55,193 nucleotides of DNA, taken from contig NZ_JAUXUP010000074.1 of the NCBI RefSeq assembly GCF_030680935.1, forward strand, positions 1 to 55,193, read 5' to 3'. Origin of the DNA: Polaromonas sp. GTDB taxonomy: Bacteria; Pseudomonadota; Gammaproteobacteria; Burkholderiales; Burkholderiaceae_C. A program made the translations under genes and the position numbers. Of the stretch, positions 35,067 through 44,320 are shown piece by piece (position 1 is the stretch's first letter; every line of letters begins with the position of its first letter). The notes under the pieces are model-generated. The model ran no database searches and was not told the origin of the DNA. It worked only from the letters and a program-made list of their open reading frames with translations.

Positions 35067-36496
35067 AACACGCGATCAAGAACATTCACTTCATTGGCCT
35101 GGGCGGCTCCGGCATGTCGGGCATTGCCGAGGTGCTGCACAACCTGGGTTATGTGATCTCCGGCTCGGACCTGTCCGACAGCGCCACGCTGCGCCGCCTC
35201 GCCGGCCTGGGCATCAAGACCTTTGTGGGCCACGCAGCCGACAACCTGGCCAGTGTCGATGCCGTGGTCACATCAACTGCGGTAAAAGCCGACAACCCCG
35301 AGGTACTGGCGGCCCGCGAGAAGCGCATCCCCGTCGTACCGCGCGCACTGATGCTGGCTGAGCTGATGCGCCTCAAGCAGGGCATTGCCATCGCGGGTAC
35401 CCACGGCAAAACCACCACGACCAGTCTGGTTGCCAGTGTGCTGGCCGAAGGCGGGCTGGACCCCACCTTTGTCATCGGCGGGCGCCTGAACAGCGCCGGT
35501 GCCAATGCCAAGCTGGGGTCTGGCGACTACATCGTGGTCGAGGCCGATGAGTCGGATGCGTCCTTCCTCAACCTGCTGCCGGTGATGGCGGTGGTCACCA
35601 ACATCGACGCCGACCACATGGAGACCTACGGCCACGACTTTGGCAACCTGAAAAAAGCCTTTGTCGACTTTTTGCACCGCATGCCTTTCTACGGCACGGC
35701 GATTTTGTGCACCGACGATGCGGCCGTGCGAGACATCTTGCCGCAGGTGTCCTGCCCCATCACCAGCTACGGTTTTGGCGAGGAGGCGCAGGTGCGCGCG
35801 GTGGATGTGAAAGCGGTCGGCGGCCAGATGTTTTTCACGGTGCAGCGGCGCAACGGCGTCACCCTGCCGGACCTGCCGGTGGTGCTCAATCTGCCGGGAG
35901 AACACAACGTGCTCAACGCCCTGTCGGCGATTGCCGTGGCGGTGGAACTCAATATTCCAGACGCTGCCGTTCAAAAAGCGCTGGCGGAGTTCAAAGGTGT
36001 CGGGCGCCGCTTTCAGCATTACGGCGATGTGCAGGCCCCGTCTGGCGGCAGCTTCACGGTGATTGACGATTACGGCCACCATCCGGTGGAGATGGCAGCC
36101 ACGCTGGCGGCAGCGCGTGGCGCCTATCCGGGACGGCGCCTGGTGCTGGCCTTCCAGCCGCACCGCTTCACCCGCACGCGCGATTGTTTTGAAGATTTTG
36201 TCAAAGTGATAGGGCTGGCCGACAGTGTGTTGCTGTCCGAGGTTTACGCTGCGGGCGAGGCGCCGATTGTGGCGGCCGATGGCCGGTCCCTGGCGCGTGC
36301 CCTGCGTGTCGCCGGCAAGGTGGAGCCCGTGTTCGTTGATGACATTGACGCCATGCCCCAGGCGATTGCCGACAACGCACTGGACGGCGATGTGGTCCTG
36401 TGTATGGGGGCTGGCACGATTGGCGGCGTGCCTGGCAAGGTGGTTGAGCTGCTACAAAAATCACAGCGTGTTGCGCAGAAGGGGAAAGGGCTGTGA
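35063..36496 (+). CDS. murC: UDP-MurNAc:L-alanine ligase
   Basis: 477 residues. N-terminal [20 protein letters not shown]-loop [14 protein letters not shown] near 111-124, [12 protein letters not shown], and [13 protein letters not shown] in the C-terminal domain. Adds L-Ala to UDP-MurNAc, the first peptide-stem step. The last 15 residues ([15 protein letters not shown]) look like a translated piece of the dispersed element rather than a family tail. The GTG of ddl overlaps the stop. Confidence 0.96.
   Translation: MKHAIKNIHFIGLGGSGMSGIAEVLHNLGYVISGSDLSDSATLRRLAGLGIKTFVGHAADNLASVDAVVTSTAVKADNPEVLAAREKRIPVVPRALMLAELMRLKQGIAIAGTHGKTTTTSLVASVLAEGGLDPTFVIGGRLNSAGANAKLGSGDYIVVEADESDASFLNLLPVMAVVTNIDADHMETYGHDFGNLKKAFVDFLHRMPFYGTAILCTDDAAVRDILPQVSCPITSYGFGEEAQVRAVDVKAVGGQMFFTVQRRNGVTLPDLPVVLNLPGEHNVLNALSAIAVAVELNIPDAAVQKALAEFKGVGRRFQHYGDVQAPSGGSFTVIDDYGHHPVEMAATLAAARGAYPGRRLVLAFQPHRFTRTRDCFEDFVKVIGLADSVLLSEVYAAGEAPIVAADGRSLARALRVAGKVEPVFVDDIDAMPQAIADNALDGDVVLCMGAGTIGGVPGKVVELLQKSQRVAQKGKGL
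36451..36493 (+). repeat. Dispersed element copy 5, forming the 3' end of murC
   Basis: GCTACAAAAATCACAGC, then GTTGCGCA, then AAAGGGCTG; the GCTACAAAAA block is in the same frame as in aroE and murG. The copy ends at the murC stop/ddl start. Centre and end are degenerate. Confidence 0.55.
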
Positions 36497-37470
36497 GCCA
36501 GATTGACTCTCAATTCGGCAAAGTGGCGGTGCTGCTGGGCGGGCAGTCGGCCGAACGCGAGGTTTCGTTGATGTCGGGCCAGGGTGTATTGCAGGCGCTG
36601 CGTTCGCGCGGCGTTGATGCGCACGCTTTTGATCCGGCAGAGCGCGACCTCGGCGAACTCAAGCGCGAAAAGTTTGAGCGTTGCTTCATTGCCCTGCATG
36701 GCCGTTTTGGCGAAGACGGCACGGTCCAGGGCGCGCTGGAGCTGATGGGGATTCCCTACACTGGCTCTGGCGTGATGGCCTCCAGCATCGCCATCGACAA
36801 GGTCATGACCAAGCGCGTCTGGCTGGCAGAGGGCTTGCCGACGCCCAAATACATCCTGCTGCGCCGCGGTGCGTTTGACCGCCAGCAGGTCGTTGCGGTG
36901 CCCGACCAGCTGGGTTTGCCGGTGATCGTCAAGCCCGCGCGCGAAGGCTCGTCCATCGGTGTGGTGAAAGTGGCCGGTTATTCCGGCATGACAGACGCGG
37001 TGGATCAGGCAGCAGCTCTGGATGCCGATGTGCTTTGCGAACAGTTCATCGAAGGCGATGAAGTGACCTGCCCGGTGCTGGGCAGCGGCGAAGGCGCGCG
37101 GGCCCTGCCGGTGATTCGCATCGTGGCGCCTGAGGGCAACTACGACTACCAGAACAAATACTTCACCGACACCACCCAGTACGTGGTGCCCTGCGGTCTG
37201 CCGTCCGGCGAGGAAGAGGCGATTCAGGCGATCGTGCTCAAGGCCTACCGCGTGCTCGGTTGCAGGGGCTGGGGCCGCGTCGATGTGATGATTGATGGCA
37301 AAACCCGCAAACCCTACCTGCTTGAGATCAATACCTCGCCGGGCATGACGGGACATTCGCTGGTGCCGATGTCAGCGCGTGCCGCCGGCATCAGTTATGA
37401 AGACCTGTGCGTGGAACTGCTGCGCACGGCCAGCCTGGACCACCGCCCCGCCACTGGAGGCACTGCGTGA
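36493..37470 (+). CDS. ddl: D-alanine-D-alanine ligase
   Basis: 325 residues from GTG 36493. ATP-grasp enzyme: [17 protein letters not shown] at the N-terminus, [16 protein letters not shown] near 71-86, [16 protein letters not shown] (D-Ala-D-Ala specific loop) and [14 protein letters not shown] with Mg ligands. Cytosolic; supplies the dipeptide used by MurF. Stop overlaps the ftsQ GTG. Confidence 0.97.
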   Translation: MSQIDSQFGKVAVLLGGQSAEREVSLMSGQGVLQALRSRGVDAHAFDPAERDLGELKREKFERCFIALHGRFGEDGTVQGALELMGIPYTGSGVMASSIAIDKVMTKRVWLAEGLPTPKYILLRRGAFDRQQVVAVPDQLGLPVIVKPAREGSSIGVVKVAGYSGMTDAVDQAAALDADVLCEQFIEGDEVTCPVLGSGEGARALPVIRIVAPEGNYDYQNKYFTDTTQYVVPCGLPSGEEEAIQAIVLKAYRVLGCRGWGRVDVMIDGKTRKPYLLEINTSPGMTGHSLVPMSARAAGISYEDLCVELLRTASLDHRPATGGTA

Positions 37471-38258
37471 ACCAGGCCCTGCCCACACCGTTGGACGTCA
37501 AGCTCATGAACACCACCTCGCTGGTGCTAACGCTGGTGTTTGTGGGCATGTTGCTGACGCTTGGGGTGTCCTGGTTGCTGCAACAAAACCTCTTCCGGCT
37601 TACCGCCATACGGGTGGGTGGCGATCTGGGCCACAACAACGCGGTCACGCTGCGCGCCAACGTGGTCCCCAAACTCAGTGGCAATTTTTTCACCGTTGAT
37701 CTGGCCCGGACGCAAACCGCGTTCGAGGCTGTGCCCTGGGTGCGCAAGGCCGTGGTGCAGCGCGAGTTCCCCAATCGGCTGCGGGTGGTGTTGCAGGAAC
37801 ACCAGGCGATCGCTTTCTGGGGACAGGAGGGTGACGCCCGCCTGGTGAACAGTTACGGCGAGGTTTTCGAGGCCAACCAGGGCGACGTCGAGTCCGACGA
37901 CTTGCCCCTGCTCAACGGTCCGCAGGGACAAGCCGGACTGGTGGTGCAGGGCTACCGACTGCTGGCGCCAGTGTTTGAAAGGATCGACCGCCGGCTGGAG
38001 CAGCTGGAGCTGACCCCGCGTGGCGGCTGGCGCGCCCGGCTGGAAGACGGGGTGGTGATCGAGCTCGGTCTGGGCTCGCTTGACGACATCGTCAGCCGCG
38101 CGCAGCGATTTGTCGCCACGCTGACACAGGTAGCCAGCAAATTTGGCCGGAACCTGGAGTCGGCCGATTTGCGTTACAGCAACGGCTATGCATTGAAGCT
38201 GAGGGGCGTCACAACCACGGGCTTGGGCGGCAAAGAGGACAGGAAAGAAAAAAGGTAA
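37467..38258 (+). CDS. ftsQ: Cell division protein FtsQ
   Basis: 263 residues from GTG 37467 (GTGA overlap with ddl); an upstream frame inside ddl is discarded. Single transmembrane helix at about 17-36 ([20 protein letters not shown]), then a POTRA domain ([11 protein letters not shown]) and the FtsQ beta domain ([31 protein letters not shown]). Periplasmic scaffold of the FtsQLB complex. Basic C-terminal tail [10 protein letters not shown]. 4 bases before ftsA. Confidence 0.95.
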   Translation: MNQALPTPLDVKLMNTTSLVLTLVFVGMLLTLGVSWLLQQNLFRLTAIRVGGDLGHNNAVTLRANVVPKLSGNFFTVDLARTQTAFEAVPWVRKAVVQREFPNRLRVVLQEHQAIAFWGQEGDARLVNSYGEVFEANQGDVESDDLPLLNGPQGQAGLVVQGYRLLAPVFERIDRRLEQLELTPRGGWRARLEDGVVIELGLGSLDDIVSRAQRFVATLTQVASKFGRNLESADLRYSNGYALKLRGVTTTGLGGKEDRKEKR

Positions 38259-38262
38259 AGAT

Positions 38263-39492
38263 ATGGCCAAGGAATACAAAGATCTGGTGGTGGGGCTGGA
38301 CATCGGGACCAGCAAGGTCATGGCGGTGGTGGCCGAGGTGCTGCCCGGCGGCGAGCTCAAGCTGGCGGGGCTGGGTATCGCGTACAGCAACGGGCTCAAG
38401 CGCGGGGTGGTGGTCAACATCGACGCCACCGTGCAGAGCATCCAGCAGGCGCTGAAAGAGGCCGAGCTGATGGCCGACTGCAAGATCGCGCGCGTCTATA
38501 CCGGCATCACCGGCAGCCACATACGCGGCATCAACTCCAGCGGTATGGTGGCCGTGAAAGACAAGGAAGTCACACAGGCCGACGTGGCGCGGGTCATTGA
38601 GACCGCCAAGGCCATCAACATCTCCACCGATCAGCGCCTGCTGCTGGTCGAGCCGCAGGAGTTTGTGATTGACGGCCAGGACGTGCGCGAGCCGATTGGC
38701 ATGAGCGGCATCCGGCTGGAGGCCAAGGTGCACATCGTTACCGGCGCACAAAGCGCGGCCGAGAACATCATCAAGTGTGTGCGCCGCTGCGGCCTCGAGG
38801 TCGACCAGCTGATGCTCAACCCGCTGGCCTCCAGTTTGTCGGTGCTCAGCCGCGACGAGCAGGAGCTGGGCGTGGCGCTGGTCGATATCGGTGCCGGCAC
38901 CACCGATGTGGCGATTTTCACCGGTGGTGCGATTCGCCACACGGCGGTGATACCGATTGCAGGCGACCTGATCACCAGCGACATCGCGATGGCGCTTCGC
39001 ACACCGACCAAGGACGCCGAAGACATCAAGGTTGAAAGCGGCTTTGCCAAGCAATTGCTGGCGGACCCTGATCAACAGGTTGAAGTACCGGGGCTGGGCG
39101 ACCGTGGTCCGCGCATGCTGAGCAAGCAGGCGCTGGCCGGCGTGATAGAGCCCCGTATCGAAGAAATTTTCTCGCTGGTGCAGCAGGTCATCCGGGAGTC
39201 CGGCTACGAGGAAGTGTTGTCCTCCGGCATTGTCATCACCGGGGGCAGCGCCGTCATGCCGGGCATGGTGGAGCTCGGTGAAGACATTTTTCTCAAACCG
39301 GTCAGGCGTGGCATTCCACGTTACTCCAGCGCGTTGTCCGACATGGTGGCCCAGCCGCGTGCCGCCACCGTCATGGGCCTGCTGGAAGAAGCCCGGCTGG
39401 CACGCATGCGCGGCCATCGGGTGTCGCAGAAGGCAGGCAGCGTGCACAACGCTTTTGGTCGGGTCAAGGACTGGTTTGTGGGGAACTTCTGA
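38263..39492 (+). CDS. ftsA: Cell division protein FtsA
   Basis: 409 residues. Actin-like ATPase: phosphate-1 loop VVGLDIGTSKVMAVV near 9-23, phosphate-2 LVDIGAGTTDVAIF near 206-219, adenosine motif GIVITGGSAVMPGM. C-terminal amphipathic helix (FGRVKDWFVGNF) anchors it to the membrane. Tethers FtsZ. AAAGG 8-12 bases before ATG. A 143-base gap with a strong hairpin follows. Confidence 0.97.
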   Translation: MAKEYKDLVVGLDIGTSKVMAVVAEVLPGGELKLAGLGIAYSNGLKRGVVVNIDATVQSIQQALKEAELMADCKIARVYTGITGSHIRGINSSGMVAVKDKEVTQADVARVIETAKAINISTDQRLLLVEPQEFVIDGQDVREPIGMSGIRLEAKVHIVTGAQSAAENIIKCVRRCGLEVDQLMLNPLASSLSVLSRDEQELGVALVDIGAGTTDVAIFTGGAIRHTAVIPIAGDLITSDIAMALRTPTKDAEDIKVESGFAKQLLADPDQQVEVPGLGDRGPRMLSKQALAGVIEPRIEEIFSLVQQVIRESGYEEVLSSGIVITGGSAVMPGMVELGEDIFLKPVRRGIPRYSSALSDMVAQPRAATVMGLLEEARLARMRGHRVSQKAGSVHNAFGRVKDWFVGNF

Positions 39493-39540
39493 TGAAAAAC
39501 TTCATTGACTTTATCCGGCGGACTTCACGTTGCAGACACT

Positions 39541-39573
39541 CGGGGGGTGCAGACCCCCCGGCATGAGTTTTTT
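39541..39573 (+). terminator. Hairpin between ftsA and ftsZ, possible attenuator
   Basis: Perfect 8-base stem CGGGGGGT / ACCCCCCG (39541-39548 and 39553-39560), loop GCAG, then seven bases and a T6 run (39568-39573). The gap before the T run is longer than in a classical terminator, so partial read-through is likely. It could set the FtsZ:FtsA ratio, with a further promoter between it and ftsZ. Confidence 0.55.
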
Positions 39574-39635
39574 GTTTCTTGAGGCGTTCTTACAAAAATT
39601 TTAGGCAACTGCAAATTCACTGACAGGAGGCTCAC

Positions 39636-40868
39636 ATGAGCATCGAAATGATTGAAATCGAAGAGTTCAACCAGGGCACACAGATCAAGGTGATCGGTGT
39701 TGGTGGCGGTGGCGGCAACGCTGTTGAACACATGATTGAGCGCAACGTCCAGGGTGTGGAGTTCATCTGCGCCAACACCGATGCGCAGGCATTGGGCCGT
39801 GGCAGCGCGCACAAACAGATCCAGCTCGGCGGCAGCGGGCTGGGGGCGGGTAGCAAGCCGGAAAAAGGCCGCGACGCCGCCGAACTGGCGGTGGACGACA
39901 TCCGCGAGGCGATTGCCGGCGCGCACATGTTATTCATCACCGCCGGCATGGGTGGTGGTACCGGCACCGGCGCCGCTCCGGTGATTGCACGTATCGCCAA
40001 GGAGATGGGCATTCTCACGGTCGGTGTGGTGACCAAGCCTTTTGAGTTTGAAGGCGGACGCCGCATGACCAATGCCGACCTCGGCCTGGCAGAACTCGAA
40101 GCCAACGTCGATTCGCTGATTGTGGTGCTCAACGAAAAGCTGCTCGAAGTGCTTGGCGACGACGTGACGCAGGACGAAGCCTTTGCCCATGCCAACGATG
40201 TGCTGAAAAATGCCGTTGGAGGCATTGCAGAGATCATCAATGTGCCCGGTCACGTCAACGTTGACTTCGAAGACGTGCGCACCGTGATGGGCGAGCCCGG
40301 CAAGGCCATGATGGGCACGGCCCGCGCCAACGGCCCGGACCGCGCGCGTATTGCCGCCGAACAGGCGGTGGCCTGCCCGCTGCTTGAAGGCATCGACCTG
40401 TCGGGTGCCAAGGGCGTGTTGGTACTGATCAGCGCGGCCAAGGGTTCGCTCAAGCTCAACGAGTCCAAGCTGGCAATGAACACCATCCGTGCTTATGCTT
40501 CGCCGGATGCACATGTGATTTACGGCACTGCTTATGACGATGACCTGGGTGAGGACATCCGTGTCACGGTAGTGGCTACCGGCCTGAGCCGCCAGGGGGC
40601 GCGCCGCCATGCACCGCCACTGCAGGTGCTGCGCACTGGCACCGACAACATGCCGGTGCTGAACATGGCAGTCGGTAGCGGCACCGTCAGCGGCGCGCAT
40701 CCGGGCGGCAGCAGCATGGGTTCGGCCCAGCCGGATTACGGCAACATGTCGGTCCCCAGCGTCTGGCGCACCAACCGCACGCAAGCAGCGGCCAAGGTCG
40801 ATGCGCTGGCATCGGGCGGCATGGACGACTTCGAGATTCCGGCGTTTCTGCGAAAACAAGCCGACTGA
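39636..40868 (+). CDS. ftsZ: Cell division GTPase FtsZ
   Basis: 410 residues. Strong ribosome site AGGAGG (39625-39630). Tubulin signature GGGTGTGAAPVIA near 106-118, T7 loop region NVDFEDVRTVM, GTPase core to about 315, a variable linker rich in Gly/Ser/Ala, and the C-terminal peptide DDFEIPAFLRKQAD that binds FtsA. Forms the Z ring. Last gene of the division block before a 563-base intergenic region. Confidence 0.98.
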   Translation: MSIEMIEIEEFNQGTQIKVIGVGGGGGNAVEHMIERNVQGVEFICANTDAQALGRGSAHKQIQLGGSGLGAGSKPEKGRDAAELAVDDIREAIAGAHMLFITAGMGGGTGTGAAPVIARIAKEMGILTVGVVTKPFEFEGGRRMTNADLGLAELEANVDSLIVVLNEKLLEVLGDDVTQDEAFAHANDVLKNAVGGIAEIINVPGHVNVDFEDVRTVMGEPGKAMMGTARANGPDRARIAAEQAVACPLLEGIDLSGAKGVLVLISAAKGSLKLNESKLAMNTIRAYASPDAHVIYGTAYDDDLGEDIRVTVVATGLSRQGARRHAPPLQVLRTGTDNMPVLNMAVGSGTVSGAHPGGSSMGSAQPDYGNMSVPSVWRTNRTQAAAKVDALASGGMDDFEIPAFLRKQAD

Positions 40869-41279
40869 GTTTGTGGTTGAGGCGTCACGCTGCGTCCCCG
40901 GCTCGCTTTGGGCAGTAGGCCTAACTCCCCACTCCCACCCCTAGCCCCTCCCTCGCCCCGCTGGGCGATGGAGGGGGACTTCATTTGGCCGCGTGCGCTG
41001 CGCTCGCGTGCAAACATGACGGTCTGTTGGGATTCCCGCGCAGGAAGCGCAACGCGCTTCTTGCACTCTGGATGGGAATTCGGTATGCGGAAGTTTGTAT
41101 TTTGTTTTTGCCCCCCACCCGTCGGGCTGGGCCGAGGAGCGCAGGTCAAAGCGGACCAGGGCTCGCGATTGTCTGAGGCGAAGCCGAGTTCGAGCGAGAC
41201 CCCGCTTTTACCGAGCACCGCAGGGTGCCCGCAGCGAAGCGAAGGGTCCCAGACCATCGGGTCGCCTTTTCTTTTGCTT

Positions 41280-41309
41280 ACTTTTCTTTTGGCGACGCAA
41301 AAGAAAAGT
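41280..41309. repeat. Perfect 12-base inverted repeat
   Basis: ACTTTTCTTTTG, loop GCGACG, CAAAAGAAAAGT. Preceded by another CTTTTCTTTTG on the left (41268-41276 region). T-rich in both directions, so it could terminate transcripts from either side. Confidence 0.75.
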
Positions 41310-41419
41310 GAGTTGCCGCCGGGCAACCCCCGGCAAGCAGGCGAACCACAAACGTTGAAGGTAAGGACTGCTTCCAAACCTGATTCCCCGTGCTTTACCA
41401 ACGCTTCATCCATGCCCAC

Positions 41420-41425
41420 TAAAAT
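41420..41425 (+). promoter_or_regulatory. Possible -10 box (TAAAAT) for a leaderless lpxC transcript
   Basis: TAAAAT ends six bases before ATG 41432; the intervening GGCCCC is not a Shine-Dalgarno site. No clear -35. Confidence 0.38.
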
Positions 41426-41431
41426 GGCCCC

Positions 41432-42355
41432 ATGCTCCAGCAACGTACCCTCAAATCCCTGACCAAGGCGGTTGGTGTCGGCCTGCACAGCGGCCAGCGG
41501 GTCGAGTTGACCTTGCGGCCTGCGGCGCCTGATACGGGAATTGTGTTCAGGCGGGTCGATCTGCCGCAACCGGTAGATATCCCCATTTCTGCACAGGCGG
41601 TGACCGATACACGTCTGGCTTCGACCATCTCCAGCGGCGGCGCCAAGGTGCACACGGTTGAACACCTGATGTCCGCCTGCGCGGGGCTTGGCATTGACAA
41701 CCTTTATGTGGACATCACGGCGGAAGAGGTGCCCATCCTCGACGGCTCGGCCTCGTCTTTTGTATTTTTGCTGCAATCGGCGGGCATTGCGCTGCAGGCC
41801 GCGCCCAAACGTTTTATCCGTGTGCTCAAACCGGTGGAGGTACGTGAAGGGCAGGGCGCTTCTGAAAAATGGGCGCGCTTGACGCCCTACAACGGGTACA
41901 AGCTGGGGTTTGAAATTGACTTTGATCACCCGGCGGTTGATTCGACCGGCCAGCGCGTGGAGTTTGACATGGGCAGCGGCTCCTACAGCCGGGACATTGC
42001 GCGTGCGCGAACCTTTGGCTTCACCAAGGATGTCGAGATGATGCGTGCCAACGGGCTGGCCCTGGGCGGCGGTCTGGACAACGCCATCGTGATGGACGAC
42101 TACAAGGTGCTCAATACCGACGGCCTGCGTTACAACGACGAATTCGTCAAACACAAGATCCTCGACGCCATGGGCGACCTGCACCTGCTCGGCAAACCGC
42201 TGCTGGCGGCCTACAGCGCCTTTCGCTCTGGCCATGCGCTGAACAACAAGCTGCTGCGTGAGCTCCTGTCACATTCCGATGCCTATGAGGTAGTCACTTT
42301 TGAAGACGAAGAGAAAGCGCCCCAAGGTTTTGCGCAGCTGGCGCGGGCTTGGTAG
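41432..42355 (+). CDS. lpxC: UDP-3-O-acyl-GlcNAc deacetylase
   Basis: 307 residues, cytosolic zinc enzyme and committed step of lipid A synthesis. Zinc ligands and active site visible: His78 (TVEHLMSA), His241 and Asp245 ([14 protein letters not shown]) and His268 (SGHALNN). Residue numbers and length match the family. Separated from ftsZ by 563 bases and probably independently transcribed. Confidence 0.97.
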   Translation: MLQQRTLKSLTKAVGVGLHSGQRVELTLRPAAPDTGIVFRRVDLPQPVDIPISAQAVTDTRLASTISSGGAKVHTVEHLMSACAGLGIDNLYVDITAEEVPILDGSASSFVFLLQSAGIALQAAPKRFIRVLKPVEVREGQGASEKWARLTPYNGYKLGFEIDFDHPAVDSTGQRVEFDMGSGSYSRDIARARTFGFTKDVEMMRANGLALGGGLDNAIVMDDYKVLNTDGLRYNDEFVKHKILDAMGDLHLLGKPLLAAYSAFRSGHALNNKLLRELLSHSDAYEVVTFEDEEKAPQGFAQLARAW

Positions 42356-42555
42356 GACACGGAGCGCGGGGCGAGGATCGCGCGAGGCGTAAGCTCGGCG
42401 AAGCGAAGCCGTCGAGCGCGATCATGGTGCGCCGACGCTGCTTGCTACGCAACGCGGACGCTTTGGCGCACCCCCGCTAGCGGGGATCGACCAGCGGAGG
42501 GGCCGGCGAGCGTTTCGGGCTCGATGCCCGAAACGAGAGATCACGGACACCCATC
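42356..42555. other. GC-rich dyads between lpxC and the 58-residue gene
   Basis: 200 bases with no gene. Two perfect dyads: CCCCGCT/AGCGGGG at 42472-42485, and CGTTTCGGGC (42511-42520), loop TCGAT, GCCCGAAACG (42526-42535). No T tails. They may be family-specific intergenic repeats or a 5' structure for the small downstream gene, which starts 20 bases later. Confidence 0.55.
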
Positions 42556-42732
42556 ATGGCCATTTTTCGCATTGTCATTTTCCTGTTGCTTGCTGCAGCC
42601 GGGGTGTCCTTCGCGCTGTTCGCGTTGACATCGAACCCGCGTTACAAACGCGCCGGTCTCAGGATTCTTGCGGGCACCCTGATTGCGGCCTTCATCTTTT
42701 TCGCCATCCTGATCGCCGACCAGCTGGCCTGA
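42556..42732 (+). CDS. Small two-helix membrane protein, 58 residues
   Basis: ATG at 42556, TGA at 42730-42732. The peptide begins MAIFRIVIFLLLAAAGVSFA and has a second helix at about 37-55 (ILAGTLIAAFIFFAILIAD), with a basic loop SNPRYKRAG between. Composition and codon use look like a real gene. Function unknown; comparable small membrane proteins are annotated near lpxC in relatives, as far as I recall. Convergent with ruvC, 16 bases away. Confidence 0.7.
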   Translation: MAIFRIVIFLLLAAAGVSFALFALTSNPRYKRAGLRILAGTLIAAFIFFAILIADQLA

Positions 42733-42748
42733 GACCTGGAACATCTAG

Positions 42749-43297
42749 TCAGTGGTGCCGCCCGTCCTTGAAAGACGCGGTGGACTTGCGGCCCAGTGTG
42801 GCCGCCCTTGCCAGAATCGCCGCCGATCCACCCACGTGTGCATGGGTGATGGCCAGTCCCAGTGCGTCGGCCGCGTCCTTGCCCGGCAAAGCGGGCAGCC
42901 TCAAGAGGCGTTTGACCATCTCCTGCACCTCCGGTTTGCCGGCTTTGCCGTAACCAGCGACGGCTTTTTTCATCTGTAGCGGCGTGTATTCAGCCACCTC
43001 GATGTTGCAACTGACCAATGCCGTGACGCACGCGCCGCGCGCCTGCCCCAACATCAGTGTGGCCTGGGGATTGACGTTGACAAACACAATCTCGCAGGCC
43101 GAGCAGTCCGGGCTGTAGCGGGCGCTGATTTCGCAAATGCCGTCGAACAACGCCTTCAGGCGCGCCGGCAGGTTGCCGGTATCGAGGTGGGTGGTCTTGA
43201 TGGTGCCGCTGGCTACGTAGGCGAGCAACGGCCCGTCCACATCGATCACACCAAAACCGGTGATCTGCAAGCCAGGATCAATCCCCAGGATTCTCAT
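42749..43297 (-). CDS. ruvC: Holliday junction resolvase RuvC
   Basis: 182 residues. Catalytic acidic residues in family positions: Asp7 ([14 protein letters not shown]), Glu near 69 ([11 protein letters not shown]) and the C-terminal pair [14 protein letters not shown]. Resolves four-way junctions with RuvAB; ruvAB are not in the window. No Shine-Dalgarno site: the bases before the ATG belong to a copy of the dispersed element. 42 bases after the cdsA-like gene on the same strand. Confidence 0.96.
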   Translation of the reverse strand: MRILGIDPGLQITGFGVIDVDGPLLAYVASGTIKTTHLDTGNLPARLKALFDGICEISARYSPDCSACEIVFVNVNPQATLMLGQARGACVTALVSCNIEVAEYTPLQMKKAVAGYGKAGKPEVQEMVKRLLRLPALPGKDAADALGLAITHAHVGGSAAILARAATLGRKSTASFKDGRHH

Positions 43298-43299
43298 CT

Positions 43300-43353
43300 G
43301 CTATCCATTTTGTAGCTGCTTGCGCACGCCGGTATTGAGCTAGAGGCCAAAAT
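43300..43353 (+). repeat. Dispersed element copy 6, between cdsA-like gene and ruvC
   Basis: GCTATCCATTTTGTAGC, then TGCTTGCGCACGCC, then TTGAGCTAGAGGCC and AAAAT. It contains the stop codon and last codons of the cdsA-like gene (stop at 43342-43340) and forms the 5' leader of ruvC. Confidence 0.78.
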
Positions 43354-44320
43354 ACCACCGAACCGAGTGAAAAAACACGGGTGCGGCGAAACACAGGGCA
43401 TCGACCCGGTCGAGCAGGCCGCTGGCACCGGTGACCGACTTGCCTTCGCTGCCCCAGTTGGTGATACCGCGGTCGCGCTTGAGGGCTTTCATCACCAGGT
43501 GGCCCAGCGAACCGGCCACACAGGCGATCAGGGCCATGGCCACCGCCTGGGCTGGCTTGAACGGGGTCAGCCCCGACATCAGACCGCCTACAAAGCCGCC
43601 GACCGCCAGGCCGATGAGCCAGCTGCTCCAGTGAAAGGTCTTGCTGACCTGGGGCGCTGTGGGCGGTCGGGGCCACCGGCGCGCCGCAAGGTGTTGCACC
43701 AGCATGCCGGTCTGCACCACGAACACCAGGAAGAAGACCAGAAAGGCGTTTTTTCCGCTGTAGCGCGGAAAGTCCAGCAACAGCAGGGCCGGCACATGGC
43801 TCATGCCATAAACACAGACCATGATGCCCCACTGCAATTTGGCATTGCGCTCCAGAAAGCGTTGCGGGTCGTTGGCCAGCGCGCTGACCACCGGAATGGC
43901 AAGAAACACATACACCGGGATAAACACCGTGACCAGATCAAAATGCTCCGTGATCACCAGCCAGAACTGCGCAGGCAGCACCACAAAAAACGCCAGCACG
44001 AGGCTGCGGTGGTCGCCGTGGCGCGTGGGTGAAAGCGTGATGAATTCGCGCAGCGCAAAAAACGCCACCAGCGCAAACAGCAGGGTGGCCACGGTGTCGC
44101 CGAGTGCCCAGCCCACCCAGAACACGGTACACATGATCCAGGAGGTATTGAGCAGGCTGCTGAGCTCGCGGATGTCCTGGGTACGCTCTTCGTTGTCGCC
44201 GTCGTCGCGCAAGGACATGACCAGGGCCGCAATGCTGGCAGCAATCAGCAAGCCGAAGATCATCACAAACAGCAGGCCGACCTGGTGTGAGGGGCTGAGG
44301 TTGCGCAGAAAGCTGCTCAT
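43340..44320 (-). CDS. Phosphatidate cytidylyltransferase-like protein
   Basis: 326 residues, about eight transmembrane helices. The C-terminal block ALKRDRGITNWGSEGKSVTG...LLDRVD corresponds to the CdsA signature (KR-x4-K/D...G-x-H/T-G-x-x-DR-x-D), with GKSVTGAS in place of the usual P-x-H-G-G. It would make CDP-diacylglycerol from phosphatidate and CTP. It belongs to the variant that pairs with a PlsC-like acyltransferase, whose stop overlaps this ATG by one base. The last codons come from the dispersed element, so the original C-terminus may have differed. Confidence 0.85.
   Translation of the reverse strand: MSSFLRNLSPSHQVGLLFVMIFGLLIAASIAALVMSLRDDGDNEERTQDIRELSSLLNTSWIMCTVFWVGWALGDTVATLLFALVAFFALREFITLSPTRHGDHRSLVLAFFVVLPAQFWLVITEHFDLVTVFIPVYVFLAIPVVSALANDPQRFLERNAKLQWGIMVCVYGMSHVPALLLLDFPRYSGKNAFLVFFLVFVVQTGMLVQHLAARRWPRPPTAPQVSKTFHWSSWLIGLAVGGFVGGLMSGLTPFKPAQAVAMALIACVAGSLGHLVMKALKRDRGITNWGSEGKSVTGASGLLDRVDALCFAAPVFFHSVRWYFGL

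Larger units (their letters stand above)
40869..41431 (+). repeat. Intergenic repeat mosaic between ftsZ and lpxC
   Basis: 563 bases with no real gene (the open frame across it has unnatural composition). It contains GC-rich imperfect dyads (about 40960-41080) and a module at about 41110-41345 that I recognise as a recurrent intergenic element of beta- and gammaproteobacteria: GAAGCGAAGGGTCCCAGACC, then the perfect stem ACTTTTCTTTTG (41280-41291) / CAAAAGAAAAGT (41298-41309), then GCCGGGCAACCCCCGGC. The stem could act as a terminator for ftsZ. The lpxC promoter lies at the right end. Confidence 0.6.

Noticed and set aside
40908..41462. 184-codon plus-strand frame between ftsZ and lpxC
   Set aside because: It runs through repeat sequence, has unnatural composition and overlaps the lpxC start.
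23759..42355. The dcw cluster as a novel system
   Set aside because: Gene content and order are standard for proteobacteria; only local oddities (MurD extension, bridging frame, hairpin, repeats) merit attention.
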